Shown here piece after piece: positions 44,401 through 53,568 of a DNA stretch of 64,000 nt (positions are counted from its first letter, which is position 1; the number at the start of each line of letters is the position of its first letter). Both the position numbers and the translations under genes were made by a program. This stretch comes from CAZMNY01 sp964567745 (lineage in GTDB: Bacteria > Planctomycetota > Planctomycetia > Pirellulales > Pirellulaceae): contig CAZMNY010000036.1 in NCBI GenBank assembly GCA_964567745.1, positions 23,914-87,913 on the forward strand, written 5' to 3'. Under the pieces are notes generated by a model. The model was not told the DNA's origin. It saw only the letters and a program-made list of their open reading frames with translations, and made no database searches.

Positions 44401-47400
44401 GCCCACGGCCCCTCGTTTTGATAGTCGAAGCGAGAACTGAGTTTTTTCGGCGACGGCCTTGAGCAGCGTGACTTCGATTCGCTGGTGGTTCGCTTCCTTT
44501 TCAACTCGCCACGCCCGCACGTTGTTCCCGGTCACCTGCTCAACCAAGTAGTCGAGCGGTGCCTGCAAAGTGAACGCGTCTCGGCGACCTTGCCGAAACG
44601 CCAACTCGATATTCCACGTCAGACCGAGGCCTTCATCTTGCACATCCCAGACGGCAGTCGATTTGGCCGTCAAAGTGCGGTCAATCTGGGTCTCGCCAAC
44701 TTTGGGCCGCCACTGAATGCTCAGCGACTTCCGGTTGTCGAGCGCCGTTTCGATCGTCTGATTGTCGTTTGTCGTCTCGAACAGCTCGCGGTCAAACGCG
44801 CCGCGAATACGAACTTCCGTGTCGGCTTTCGGCGCCTTCAAATTTAGCGACGCGCTAACATTGCCAGGAAGTCGCCCCTCAACCAAACGCCAACCACCTC
44901 GTCTCTCCGGACGGAAGCGGATTGTCAATTCAATCTTCTTGCGTCCTTTGCCTTCTAGCAACACAGCCAAGATCGATTGACCAGCCGGTTGATTCGGAGC
45001 GGCCGCTTGTTGGGGACCTGCATTCGGCGCATTTGCCGCTTGCTTCTTCGCCTGAACTTGCGGATTGACCGTGTGCAGCCGAGCCGGTTCGCCGTCAACT
45101 CGAGCGGATGACAAAACGCCGCCATCCAATTGAAGCGGAGCAAGCGTCGGCTGGTCGGAATAGACATCGACGTTCACCACGCCGTGGATCAAGATCTGGT
45201 CCCTATCGACCAACTCGACGTTGTAATCGGCACCGGCAAAGGCAAACGATTCTTTCGGGCCCGCCCCATCGATCTTCTGGTCCGGGTGGGCGCGATTCCA
45301 TAGTTCGACGTAGGTGCTGTAGGGCACAAGCACTTTGTCAGCCGCATCGATCGCCGCCTGCAGTTTTCCGTCCTCACCCAACTTGTAAGGAATCACGACT
45401 GCGTTCTTCGGAATGACAACCGGCTGAGGGTTGGCGAGCCGGTTGAAAATGTCATCCCAGTTGCGAGTGGGAGGTTGAGCTGACGCGACGCCGGCAAGCA
45501 GCAGGACGAGTAGACCGGCTGTTGCCGAGCTGGCTTGAGCCGGCTTGAAAAAGCGTTTCGCCGCGGTTGTGAACCAGGTAAAGAAACTGGCGAGCAAATA
45601 GTAAGGCGCCAAAGCGAGCGCACCGACGAATCCGCAAAAGCCAATCGGCCCCAGGATGTCGACTTCGTTAACGACTAACGGCGCCAACACCGAGAGAGCA
45701 GCCGTCAGGATAATGAGGCGGAGTTTCATCGATAGGCTCGCTCGAGTCAGCACGACGCCGATTGCAAAGACGAGACATCCCCACGCCCAAGCGATCGAAT
45801 CGAGCCGCTGCTGGCTAACCAGTTCAGCTGAGATTTGAGGTTCCGCGCCAAGCCCTTCAAAGAGGACCAAGTCGTCTGGGTTCGATTGTGCCAGCGTCTG
45901 CTGCATATCGATGGGCAGACTTCGCAAGCCAGTTAACGCCCAAGCCATCGACTGACGGGATGTTTTGTTGTTACCGGGCACAAAGCCGCCCTGAGCCAAC
46001 TCGCCGCCAACTTCCGCCAAATCCACTGGCAGCCCGGCGCCTCCGCGCACTAACCCCTCTGGCGGCTTGGGCAGTCCGTCGCCGCCAGCGCCACCGCCTA
46101 GTCCGCCGCCACCGGGCGCCAGCGGAATGTTGCTCGTCGGCGGAGGCTCGGCAGTTTTGGTCACGGTCGCAGCACGAGGCTTGCGGGGGGCGTTTGTCGG
46201 ATCGGCCGGGCTATCATCCGGCTGTGGCGCGTCAGCCTTTAGCTCGGACTTCTTCTCGGCTCGCCTTCTTGATTGCAAACCCTCAGCGAGCGTCGTCAGT
46301 TTGTCGACGTCTTTCTTTAAATCTCCCTCTCGAACCCGCATCCGCCCCGTTTGAATGTTGTCGACCAAGCCGTCCATTTCCTCTTCCGGTGCGCTCAGCT
46401 CAGCATCCGCGCCGGAAGCTGGCAGACCGAATGAAAGGGCTGACCCTCGATCACCTGGCAACATTGGTCCTTCGCTTTCCGTTGGCGCGTTATACTGAAC
46501 ATCATCGGCGATGTACCACGGCGAGGCGGCCACTTGAGGCATTGTGGATTCCGTTGCTCGGCGGATTTCGGTGAGCCAGTTGTAGGGGGCCCAGCGCGGA
46601 GCGCGTTTTCGGAAGACAGCGCCTTCGGGTCGGGTGAGTCGATAGCCGGGCGGCGGCAAGATCTTCCACTGCAAATCGGCGATCGGAATCGGCTCGCTGC
46701 TGATTCCTTCATCTGGGCGAACGTAGAGCATCGGGCCGTCGATATCGAAACGACCAAAACCGTCGAAGCTATCGATCACCGCTTCGTAGACGACTTGAAT
46801 TGACCGTCGAGTGGTAGCGCTCGAGGGCAAGCTGACGAGCAATTGATCGCCGCTTCGCTGCGGCGTGATCGGGTCGCCATCGACAAGCACGGACCAAGGC
46901 TTGGCCCCTTTGGGCATGCGAATTTCCAGGAACGCGGCCTTGGAATTCAATTCCATGCGGGCGACCGTTTGGCTGCGACCATTCGCCCCGATGACCGAGA
47001 CGATCTCGGCGCGTTCAATAATCGCGGCCGGAATATCTCGACCGGTTCTTCGCACAACATTCAATTCGAATCCGGCCGGTTCGCCGATGAATTCATAGGT
47101 GCCCAACAGTCGTTTGCCTGGCAGGTATTCGGCTGCGGCCAATTCGCCGACGTCGACGACTCGGGCCTCCGTTTCGATCTGTACGTCCAAACGGGCATCG
47201 CCCTCGACCGCGACAAGGCCGGTCTGATAAGACACGCCGAGCAATTTGGGCGTCGCTGGCATCATCTCGGGCGCCGGCTCGCCTTCCCAGGTCTCTTCAA
47301 AGTCGACCGCCAACGCGATCGTTCCGTCTCGAGGCGTGTCCAAGCGAGCGGTCCAAACGCGATTGTCATCGACCTCTTCGCTGCCGGATTCCTTAATCGT

Positions 47401-49428
47401 CACTCCGCCGAGTCCCCGAATGGAGATCACTGACGGAGTCGATTTGGGCAGAGAAAACTGCAACTGCTTGACTCGCGCATGTTGCACCGAAAACTGCAAC
47501 TCAAGGTGGCTCGCCAAACGATTCGGTTCGAGCTTCAGAAAACTGTACGAGCGGCCCGAAACATACGGCTGTTCGCGGCGGAAATTGAGCGGCAGTGCGT
47601 ATTCCCCTTGAAAGCTGTAGGCGAGCGCCGCGGCCGCGTCTCCGAATCGCTCGAGCGCTTGTCGGTCGTCAAGCGTCGCCAGCCCGGTCGCGTCGCCTGG
47701 TTGAACGGCCAAGTCATTGTCGACCTGCACCGCGATCGAACCGATCTGCTTGCTTGCGCCGAGTACTTTGAATTGCGGCAGGTTTAGAGTCTTCTCGTTC
47801 CAACCGCCAAGCCAGTCGCCGCTGTCTTCTGGTTCGGCCTGAAACATCAACGTCAACTGGCTGCCCGGAAGCATCGCCGCTGGCAACTTCACGCGCCATC
47901 GCGGCGCGCCGTCGACATCGTCTACATCGTCGCCGCGTTCAAAGGCGATCGGTTTGAGATCCTCGCCAGTGACTCGAGTGATGCGCCAGCCGGCCGGAGC
48001 GGTGATGTCGGCCGAGAATCGCCGTTCCACGAAAGAGAGCATCACGATCGCACCGTCGACCCGAACTATTTCATCGCTCGCCGTCATCAACAGGCTCGTC
48101 ACCGTATCGAGCCTCGCCGGCGGTTTGGTGATTTCGCCGGCGATTTGGTAAACACCCTGCGGCGAATAGTAGGCCACAGCGGGGCGGATTTGCGGTTGCC
48201 CCGGTTCGAATTTCAACACGCTCTCCGGCAACGCATCGGCCAGCACCGTGCTGTCGATGGGCAGCGCGTTTTGCGATTCGAGCGTGTTGGGCTTGAGCCG
48301 ATCTTCGAGCAGAAGTCCGACGACGGCGACATTGCCAACCGTGTCGAGCGGCTTCCAGGCGGGCATCTGCCAATTGGCCAAATCGGGATTGCTGCGCGAT
48401 GCGAGAATATTGCACGAGACGTCGACTCGAACTGGCTTTCTCAACTCGGCCTCGACGATCTGTTTCCCGTCTTGCTCGGTGACAATCCACTTCGCCAGCA
48501 GTTCCGAACTGACGTTCGATATTTCCCAGCCAAGCGGCGCTTCAAAGCGGAGTTTCTCGACAGCGCCGTGCAGCACTTCGAACGAACTTGTGATGTGCAG
48601 GCGTTCATAGGCTTCCGTCAGCTCATCGACGATCACGCTGCGGCAGACCACGGCGCGGTCTTCTCGGAATCGCCGATTGTTCAGCGACATCGTAATGTCT
48701 CGCGAACCGGTCCACGCGACGAGTTCGAAATACGTGATGTTCGCGGCTTCATCGACACGACGCGACAGAACGTCCGCGCCCTTCTTCACCTCGACGTTTC
48801 CCGGCACCGACATCGCGATTCGAGACGAGGCGGCTCGAGGGAGCGCGAGCGTGAGCGTTTGTTGAGCGGCCTCGGTGGCGACCGGCGTATTCATATTCAA
48901 CTGAAGCTGATGAACTCGTTGACCTTCAATGAACAATGTCGCTCCATTGGCGACTCGCGCGAGCGCGGCGGCGTTGCCGTCCAAGGTCGCTCGGCGGATT
49001 CCCGCGCCGGCGATCGGTAGAGTTACTGTGACTCGGCCCGACTTCAACACGTCGATGTCGAGCTTGGCCGCGATTGTCGCGCGACCGTCGCCGAGCGTAA
49101 TCTGGTAGTCGGCGGCGACGATTGAGGCTGCGTGAGGCGGCTCGTTCGGTGCCTGTTTGACCGCTTCCTTCAGCAACTCGGCGTACTCCTTCCGAGTCAT
49201 GTAGACCCGGCGAGCTTGCGATTCGAGCAGCGTCTCTAGTTCCGCGTAGGGAACAAAGATCTCTCGCACCATCGGTTTCTTGAACTCACGTTTCTGCTGT
49301 GCATTCGCGTCGTGTTGCGAAACCAGGATGCCGCTGAGTTGCGCACAGATAAACAAGAGAACAACGAGTGTTCCGGTGAACGGTTGGACTCGGCGGTCGG
49401 AGCGTTTGAATCGAATGAGGCTACGCAT
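41464..49428 (-). CDS. Giant membrane-anchored beta-rich protein, two fused paralogous modules (2654 aa)
   Basis: A 2654-residue protein. The N-terminus has a basic leader and hydrophobic signal (LVVLLFICAQLSGILV). Module 1 begins IFVPYAELETLLESQARRVY (about 57-77). Several transmembrane helices lie at about 1212-1320, and they end in a signal-peptide-like segment GLLVLLLAGVASAQ (about 1300). Module 2 then begins with a second VVIPYKLGED...VLVPYSTYVELWNRA motif. The beta-rich tail is followed by a Ser/Gln/Arg-rich linker and a final transmembrane helix (IIIVVLLGWLGLQRL). The ATG at 49428 has AAGGAG 9 nt upstream and overlaps the stop of the preceding gene as ATGCGTAG; the longer reading to 49548 only reads through that gene's repeats. 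No named family is recognised. It probably forms a large cell-envelope structure with its paralogue. Confidence 0.75.
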   Translation of the reverse strand: MRSLIRFKRSDRRVQPFTGTLVVLLFICAQLSGILVSQHDANAQQKREFKKPMVREIFVPYAELETLLESQARRVYMTRKEYAELLKEAVKQAPNEPPHAASIVAADYQITLGDGRATIAAKLDIDVLKSGRVTVTLPIAGAGIRRATLDGNAAALARVANGATLFIEGQRVHQLQLNMNTPVATEAAQQTLTLALPRAASSRIAMSVPGNVEVKKGADVLSRRVDEAANITYFELVAWTGSRDITMSLNNRRFREDRAVVCRSVIVDELTEAYERLHITSSFEVLHGAVEKLRFEAPLGWEISNVSSELLAKWIVTEQDGKQIVEAELRKPVRVDVSCNILASRSNPDLANWQMPAWKPLDTVGNVAVVGLLLEDRLKPNTLESQNALPIDSTVLADALPESVLKFEPGQPQIRPAVAYYSPQGVYQIAGEITKPPARLDTVTSLLMTASDEIVRVDGAIVMLSFVERRFSADITAPAGWRITRVTGEDLKPIAFERGDDVDDVDGAPRWRVKLPAAMLPGSQLTLMFQAEPEDSGDWLGGWNEKTLNLPQFKVLGASKQIGSIAVQVDNDLAVQPGDATGLATLDDRQALERFGDAAAALAYSFQGEYALPLNFRREQPYVSGRSYSFLKLEPNRLASHLELQFSVQHARVKQLQFSLPKSTPSVISIRGLGGVTIKESGSEEVDDNRVWTARLDTPRDGTIALAVDFEETWEGEPAPEMMPATPKLLGVSYQTGLVAVEGDARLDVQIETEARVVDVGELAAAEYLPGKRLLGTYEFIGEPAGFELNVVRRTGRDIPAAIIERAEIVSVIGANGRSQTVARMELNSKAAFLEIRMPKGAKPWSVLVDGDPITPQRSGDQLLVSLPSSATTRRSIQVVYEAVIDSFDGFGRFDIDGPMLYVRPDEGISSEPIPIADLQWKILPPPGYRLTRPEGAVFRKRAPRWAPYNWLTEIRRATESTMPQVAASPWYIADDVQYNAPTESEGPMLPGDRGSALSFGLPASGADAELSAPEEEMDGLVDNIQTGRMRVREGDLKKDVDKLTTLAEGLQSRRRAEKKSELKADAPQPDDSPADPTNAPRKPRAATVTKTAEPPPTSNIPLAPGGGGLGGGAGGDGLPKPPEGLVRGGAGLPVDLAEVGGELAQGGFVPGNNKTSRQSMAWALTGLRSLPIDMQQTLAQSNPDDLVLFEGLGAEPQISAELVSQQRLDSIAWAWGCLVFAIGVVLTRASLSMKLRLIILTAALSVLAPLVVNEVDILGPIGFCGFVGALALAPYYLLASFFTWFTTAAKRFFKPAQASSATAGLLVLLLAGVASAQPPTRNWDDIFNRLANPQPVVIPKNAVVIPYKLGEDGKLQAAIDAADKVLVPYSTYVELWNRAHPDQKIDGAGPKESFAFAGADYNVELVDRDQILIHGVVNVDVYSDQPTLAPLQLDGGVLSSARVDGEPARLHTVNPQVQAKKQAANAPNAGPQQAAAPNQPAGQSILAVLLEGKGRKKIELTIRFRPERRGGWRLVEGRLPGNVSASLNLKAPKADTEVRIRGAFDRELFETTNDNQTIETALDNRKSLSIQWRPKVGETQIDRTLTAKSTAVWDVQDEGLGLTWNIELAFRQGRRDAFTLQAPLDYLVEQVTGNNVRAWRVEKEANHQRIEVTLLKAVAEKTQFSLRLSKRGAVGAGDLTEVSAPTVTAADAALHQGRIFIRRSPMIELVVSEQLGVSQTDLDAKVVQAVVDSKKVGQSPLGLRNFQAFRFSTTGFNIKLAASPVTIDKARLTAKWQTLIHIGKDSTRLETLAQIDSGDHGLHHLVFEAPSNLQVERVSAESLMDWSAISIDQTQQIHLFFLTAQRGQFAIVLSGQFADQAVGQTTPVPTIALQDASSNEGQIVVNCDTGFQVQPRNLNGLQAHPVRGSNSPALRRVQGWLSAGNKRLAQWVLDFSSGTYSGDLITTPKPPKLSATTVTNIRVTDQTIEESIMLRFVVSNAGVRNLSFTIPATMRNARIQAPTLRRKIMTPVEGDDQRIDVRLELQEELLGEIIVVVENDRLHGNGTHTAPIPIIKSADGDTFQQYITLENASRDELIVHQTGVEQMSRRTPPPELAGVNLNRAYAVRDNPVLEYESKSRAEVETVGARIELSETRLALDAAGVYRGEQVYHIDNTTEQYLEIEMPAGAKLWTAIVADEPVKPAQSSNGSQFVRIPLVKTAVGDPNFTVRLQYGGSMSKIRAWSSVAFPLIKTSKVKVELSQVRLFLPESHRWWFGESMGQVSDDSVFVKDYSNYIRQQIEKASDALNSKNAYRRARATNNLKQLGLALQSYDQGGRDAALSKEFAGNIDALRDAEAQIDNLNDMDEGINGIVDNRTRFNDFYEYQKNSGTTIEGETAGSNFSGQSIRDFNERQAKRGEAFDKGWFYRNKLGNRTDDSKKPGQSGAAKSKGKSRRLLDQSEGLQQQEAILEDRFLGKGQKLNAFGGRKQAAEKPAGSPDANRRSSRRSGVSQSNQALAQQYQERLANQSHGQTAAELSALNRQFSSERARYATEQAARDRSTAQPNRTAVGGVVIADGATRLAQRDDDLDRDVASGIPINNPLAGQLASLDIMLPMRGVEVRFTTIDKDVEIRGQGISRSLVGRISSISIIIVVLLGWLGLQRLTRFRRAARM

Positions 49429-52400
49429 TGTCGGCGTCTCCTTCCTTCGAATCGGATTCGTTCGCAGCGTCGTCAGCCGACCCAATATCGGGCGACCCAG
49501 CATCGGGCGACTCAGCATCCGACGACTCAGCATCGGGCGACTCAGCATCGGGCGACGTTTCGGGCGGAACAGAATCGCCCGCTCCCGAGTCGGCCTTTTG
49601 AGTTGGGTCGACGTTCACGACTTCGCCGTCAAAGATGACTTCGACACCTTCCGTCGTCGTCTCGTCCTCATCCGAGCCGCCATCCGACTCGCTCGACTCA
49701 CCCTGAGTTGACTCGGCGTTTGACGCGGCAGAGCGACCGGCTGTTGGAAGCCATCGAGCAACGACCATCAGGCAGGAGACGACAATTTGACCGCTCCAGA
49801 TCAGCACGACGAGGAAAATTGCGGCACCGAATCGGTCGTCGGCGAGTTGTCGGAACAGAGTCGGCATGAAGGCACCGACGAGGATGAACGCGGTCGCCAT
49901 CGCGGCGAGTCCCGCAAGTTTCTGCCAAACCGGCCGCAGTAGAAGAATCAGGCCGACAGCAGCGATGATGATGTAGATGAGTGCAAAGAACCAGTTGCTG
50001 CTGATCGCGCTCAAGCGCAGATGACCGTCAGGCGCGGGGCGCAGAGCAGAGAAGATGTGCAACGTACCGTCGGTGGGAAAACTGGATGACGACGGGACGG
50101 CGATTCCGCTCGTCAATTCATCGATCAACGGTTGATCGTCCAATTCGTAATAGCTGCCGGAGTTGTTGAGCGCTTTCGCTAAGCCGACCTCCTCGGTATC
50201 GCTCCAAGGACCGCCGACCCCGACCAAGATTCGCTCCCGAGGCAGATAAACGCAGAGGTTGACTTTTTGTACGGCGGGGAAATTCGGAAACGTCGGCAAC
50301 GCCAAACGGCTTTGATCGCCGGGCGATGAATAACGTAGTTCGAGAAGAAATGGTTCATTGGTGTCGTGGCCGGCGAGCGGTACAAAATACTCACCTTTGT
50401 CGCCTCGTTCGAGCGGCACGCTGGCGCCGTTGATTCGCAGCGGCTGGGTGTCGAAAGCCGTTTTCGGATCGACATCGTCGGGCAATTTGAGAACCAATCG
50501 CTGCCGTGCGCTTCGCACTCGGTACAACGCTTGAACCGACGTTTGGCCGCTGCGAGTGACAACCATTCGCACCACGGCGCCCTCGATGCTCGTCCGTTTG
50601 ACGTCTTCCAGCTCGTAACGCGTGACTTTTGTCAGCAGCTTCCAATCTTCGTGGAATTCGAATGCTCTTGCCGCGCGATCTTTGATGTCGTTGCCCGCTT
50701 CGGCCATCAGGTCGTGGCGAGGATCGATTGGCCGCAATCCGGCCGTGCCTGTATCGGGTCGTACGTCGAGCGTCTCGTCCTTGGAAATCGTAACTTGTCC
50801 CCAAGCGCGATCGGCACCGTGCGGCTTGAGCACGGGGGCTTCGATGGTGACGCTCTTGCCAACTTTCAATTGGTCGATCTTTCGATCCCATTTGAAGACG
50901 ACGGCGTGCTTGCCCGCGAACTCGGTTTCTGACGTGAGCTCCCAAGCGACATAGCCTTCGGGAACGTCGGCTGGAACGGGTTCGAGCGGTCGGCCCTGAG
51001 CGGCTTGATCGCCGAGTTCGGAAATCACATCCGCCGGCGCGTCGATTCGAAGCGTCTTCACTCCGCTGTACAAAATGGTGTAGTCGAATTTCGCCGTGTA
51101 GTGCACGACGCCGGAGTCAATTTTGACCTCCATCACCTGGGCTGCCGTAATGTGCGGCCGCCTGCGCTGTGCATCGAGTTGAACGTTATTGAGCGTTTTG
51201 CCGAACGCATAGGCCTGGATCGGACGCAGCTCGGGCATTCGGCCGGCTCGCATGGACGGTGCCAATTGAACAGCTGCCTCGTAGGGAACGGGCTGGGCCG
51301 CATCGACGCCCTTGGGAGTCGCGCGGAGACTCTCGGGCGAATAGATGATCAATCGGCGCGTCGAGTGTTCGAGCGCTTCATCGCTGGCTTGCGGAAGCGG
51401 CACATCCAACGTCGACGTTTCGCCGGTCGGGGTGAGCAAGTTCGGATCGTCAAGCGTCTTCTGCAACTCGATAAACAAACCGACTCGCCCAAACGCGCGC
51501 TTGGAAAGATTGACAACCAATTGCTTCGGCTGATCGCCCTGGACCTGCCATCCGTCGACAGCGGCTGCCTGCGACTTGGCCACTGACTGACCGCGAACCG
51601 TACGCAGCTCCCATCCATCGGGGATGGAAGCCGTGAATCGAAACACACCGACTCGCTCGACTTTGTAGACGGTCAGCAAATTGAGCGTCATCCGCTCCGG
51701 CTCGAGATAGGCCTCAACAAGCTCAACCGCTTCGATTCGAGGCTTGAGCTTTTCAACTCGCAGATTCAAATCGAAGGGGAGCGCCGCGTAGCGATAGGCG
51801 AGCGCCCATTTGCGATTCTTAAGCGACGCCGGCAACTCAGCTGTGTCGAGCTGAAGCAGGCCCGAGCGAGATTGCGGGTCCGCTCGCAGTGCACTGCTGA
51901 CCGAGACGACGACCACGCCTTGCTGCCGACCGACGTTGCGCGCCTTGACGACCGGAGCTTGAATCTCGCTCTGCATCGACTCGTCGATAAACTTTTCTAG
52001 ATCGACCGAAATCGATTGCGTCGATCGAGCCGGTTCGAACAATTGCACTTTGATGACTTGGAGATTCTCTTCTTTGACCACTTCCCAGCCTCGGACGTTT
52101 TCGTCGAACACGCCAGCCACTTTGTGGTCCGCCGGCGTTTCAATCTCCAGCTCACTCAATTCAGCTCGGCTAATCGTGTACGTCAACTGAGTGCGAGATC
52201 GGACAACGCCTTCTTGAATGGTGACCGACTGTTCCGCTTGAACTGAGGCGAGTGCGGCCAGGCCCGACGCGCCCTCGGCTTTCGGCGCCCAATCAATGGC
52301 CACCGTCGGCGCCACGCCAACAAACGCCAGCAACACGGTTTCGTCCGCGGGCGCAGGGGCCGGCGCTTTCTCGTCGTCCGCCTTCTTCTCGTCGTCCGCC

Positions 52401-53119
52401 TTCTCGTCATCCACCTTGGGCGGCTGTTCCGCGGGAGGCGCCGGTGCGCCGACGGGGACTTCGCTGGCGGCGATCAGCGGTTTGACGTTGATTTTCACTC
52501 CCTTTTCGGGAATGCGGATTCGCCAACGATTGACCGGCGCTTGCGGCGCTTGGAACGAGACCTGGTTGCGTCCGGGTGATTTCGAAATGGCTTTGGCATA
52601 GACGAGCGAGAGTTCGATGCGCTTGGCGTCCTTACTGTCGTTCTTCAGGAGCAGCGAATAGCCAGCGCGAGCGTCAAAGGCCAGTCGTGCGGGTTTGTTG
52701 TCGATGGTGGCTGAGAGAATCGCGGCGTCAGCGAGGCGCAGGTGAACTTGCTGCCAACCCTCGCGGAGCAGATCGATCGAGAGCTCGGCTTTGACCGTCG
52801 CCGCGTCTTTCGACATTTCCGCGACGCTTTCGATTTCGGTGATTATGGCGCCGGTCGGGGCCTGTCCTTGAGGGCTTGGCGTCTCAGCGGCTCGAGCTTT
52901 CTTCCAGAGCGCCTGGAACTCTTCATAGGGAAGAAAAACGCCGCGCCCGTCCTTCTCAAACGTCTCGCGAAGTTTCGCGAATGGGACGTAAATCGTCTGC
53001 TCGCGAACACGATTCGTTTCGGCCTTGTCGGACTCCTGGCCAATCGCTCCCGAAGAAAACAATCCGAATGGCAGAATTACGGCTGTCGCCAGAAGCGTCG
53101 CGAATAGCTTTTTCAACAT
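49421..53119 (-). CDS. Large secreted/membrane beta-rich protein, paralogue of the giant protein (1232 aa)
   Basis: A 1232-residue protein with a signal peptide (LFATLLATAVILPFGLFSSGAIG, 1-27). The motif IYVPFAKLRETF...VFLPYEEFQALWKKA (43-75) is shared with both modules of the giant protein. A charged and Pro/Ala-rich linker near 235-265 precedes repeated beta-sandwich-like regions, one containing VRGWEVVKEENLQVIKVQL, which matches VRAWRVEKEANHQRIEVTL in module 2. Three or four transmembrane helices lie at about 1035-1125 (FFALIYIIIAAVGLILLL). The acidic Pro/Ala/Glu/Ser tail is encoded by 15-bp tandem repeats. It is first of a two-gene operon, overlapping the giant gene by 8 bp. Function unknown; location periplasmic with membrane anchor. 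Confidence 0.75.
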   Translation of the reverse strand: MLKKLFATLLATAVILPFGLFSSGAIGQESDKAETNRVREQTIYVPFAKLRETFEKDGRGVFLPYEEFQALWKKARAAETPSPQGQAPTGAIITEIESVAEMSKDAATVKAELSIDLLREGWQQVHLRLADAAILSATIDNKPARLAFDARAGYSLLLKNDSKDAKRIELSLVYAKAISKSPGRNQVSFQAPQAPVNRWRIRIPEKGVKINVKPLIAASEVPVGAPAPPAEQPPKVDDEKADDEKKADDEKAPAPAPADETVLLAFVGVAPTVAIDWAPKAEGASGLAALASVQAEQSVTIQEGVVRSRTQLTYTISRAELSELEIETPADHKVAGVFDENVRGWEVVKEENLQVIKVQLFEPARSTQSISVDLEKFIDESMQSEIQAPVVKARNVGRQQGVVVVSVSSALRADPQSRSGLLQLDTAELPASLKNRKWALAYRYAALPFDLNLRVEKLKPRIEAVELVEAYLEPERMTLNLLTVYKVERVGVFRFTASIPDGWELRTVRGQSVAKSQAAAVDGWQVQGDQPKQLVVNLSKRAFGRVGLFIELQKTLDDPNLLTPTGETSTLDVPLPQASDEALEHSTRRLIIYSPESLRATPKGVDAAQPVPYEAAVQLAPSMRAGRMPELRPIQAYAFGKTLNNVQLDAQRRRPHITAAQVMEVKIDSGVVHYTAKFDYTILYSGVKTLRIDAPADVISELGDQAAQGRPLEPVPADVPEGYVAWELTSETEFAGKHAVVFKWDRKIDQLKVGKSVTIEAPVLKPHGADRAWGQVTISKDETLDVRPDTGTAGLRPIDPRHDLMAEAGNDIKDRAARAFEFHEDWKLLTKVTRYELEDVKRTSIEGAVVRMVVTRSGQTSVQALYRVRSARQRLVLKLPDDVDPKTAFDTQPLRINGASVPLERGDKGEYFVPLAGHDTNEPFLLELRYSSPGDQSRLALPTFPNFPAVQKVNLCVYLPRERILVGVGGPWSDTEEVGLAKALNNSGSYYELDDQPLIDELTSGIAVPSSSSFPTDGTLHIFSALRPAPDGHLRLSAISSNWFFALIYIIIAAVGLILLLRPVWQKLAGLAAMATAFILVGAFMPTLFRQLADDRFGAAIFLVVLIWSGQIVVSCLMVVARWLPTAGRSAASNAESTQGESSESDGGSDEDETTTEGVEVIFDGEVVNVDPTQKADSGAGDSVPPETSPDAESPDAESSDAESPDAGSPDIGSADDAANESDSKEGDADNA
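49479..49553. repeat. 15-bp tandem repeat inside the 1232-aa gene
   Basis: Five units of about 15 bp (consensus GACTCAGCATCGGGC on the plus strand) encode the acidic tail repeats SPDAE/SSDAE of the 1232-residue protein. The unit length keeps the reading frame, so copy number can change without disrupting the gene. The same repeats make a spurious Met/Leu/Arg-rich N-terminal extension in the overlapping frame of the giant gene. Confidence 0.75.
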
Positions 53120-53568
53120 CGGGTTGAAACCTCTTTATTTATTGTCGGCCAAGCGGGTCGTCAGTCGAGCTGTCTCGTCAGGCGAAGATGCACCATTAAC
53201 TAGACGATGCAGATTGTCGATTGTTCTCATCCGAATCGGTACAATGCGACAATTGGTAAGAATACGTCGCCTCTCGGGGAACGTCGCGATGGTTGGAAGT
53301 GCTTGTTAGGTCGCGGTTACAACGGGTGTCGACGAGAAATCCCCATTTCGAAATGACGTAACCCATTACTCCACAAAATCTTATGATCGCAAGCTGGCGT
53401 TTTATCAAGAGCTTCGCGTGGAAAGCGAATACTATGATGGGCATGATTTCCGCACGATTCACGTCAGCGAATCTCCTCGACGAAGGCCTCTTCGCGCCAT
53501 TCAGCGCGCCAACTCGACGCGAGCAATGAGCCCTTCAATTCGAACAAAACAAGCGAGAGGGAAGGCCT
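53120..53568. other. Gene-free interval between divergent genes
   Basis: A 449-bp interval between the start of the minus-strand 1232-residue protein gene and the plus-strand NlpC/P60-like gene. Short frames here (for example 53196-53462) have no signal, motif or ribosome-binding site and look spurious. Promoters for both flanking transcripts must lie here; I cannot assign boxes reliably. Confidence 0.4.

Noticed and set aside
49429..49548. N-terminal extension of the giant protein (Met-Leu-Ser-Arg-Pro repeats) upstream of 49428
   Set aside because: It is the 15-bp repeat region of the preceding gene read in another frame, has no signal sequence, and a good ribosome-binding site precedes the ATG at 49428.
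53196..53462. Possible 88-residue minus-strand protein in the interval before the NlpC/P60-like gene
   Set aside because: No ribosome-binding site, no motif and odd composition; treated as non-coding.
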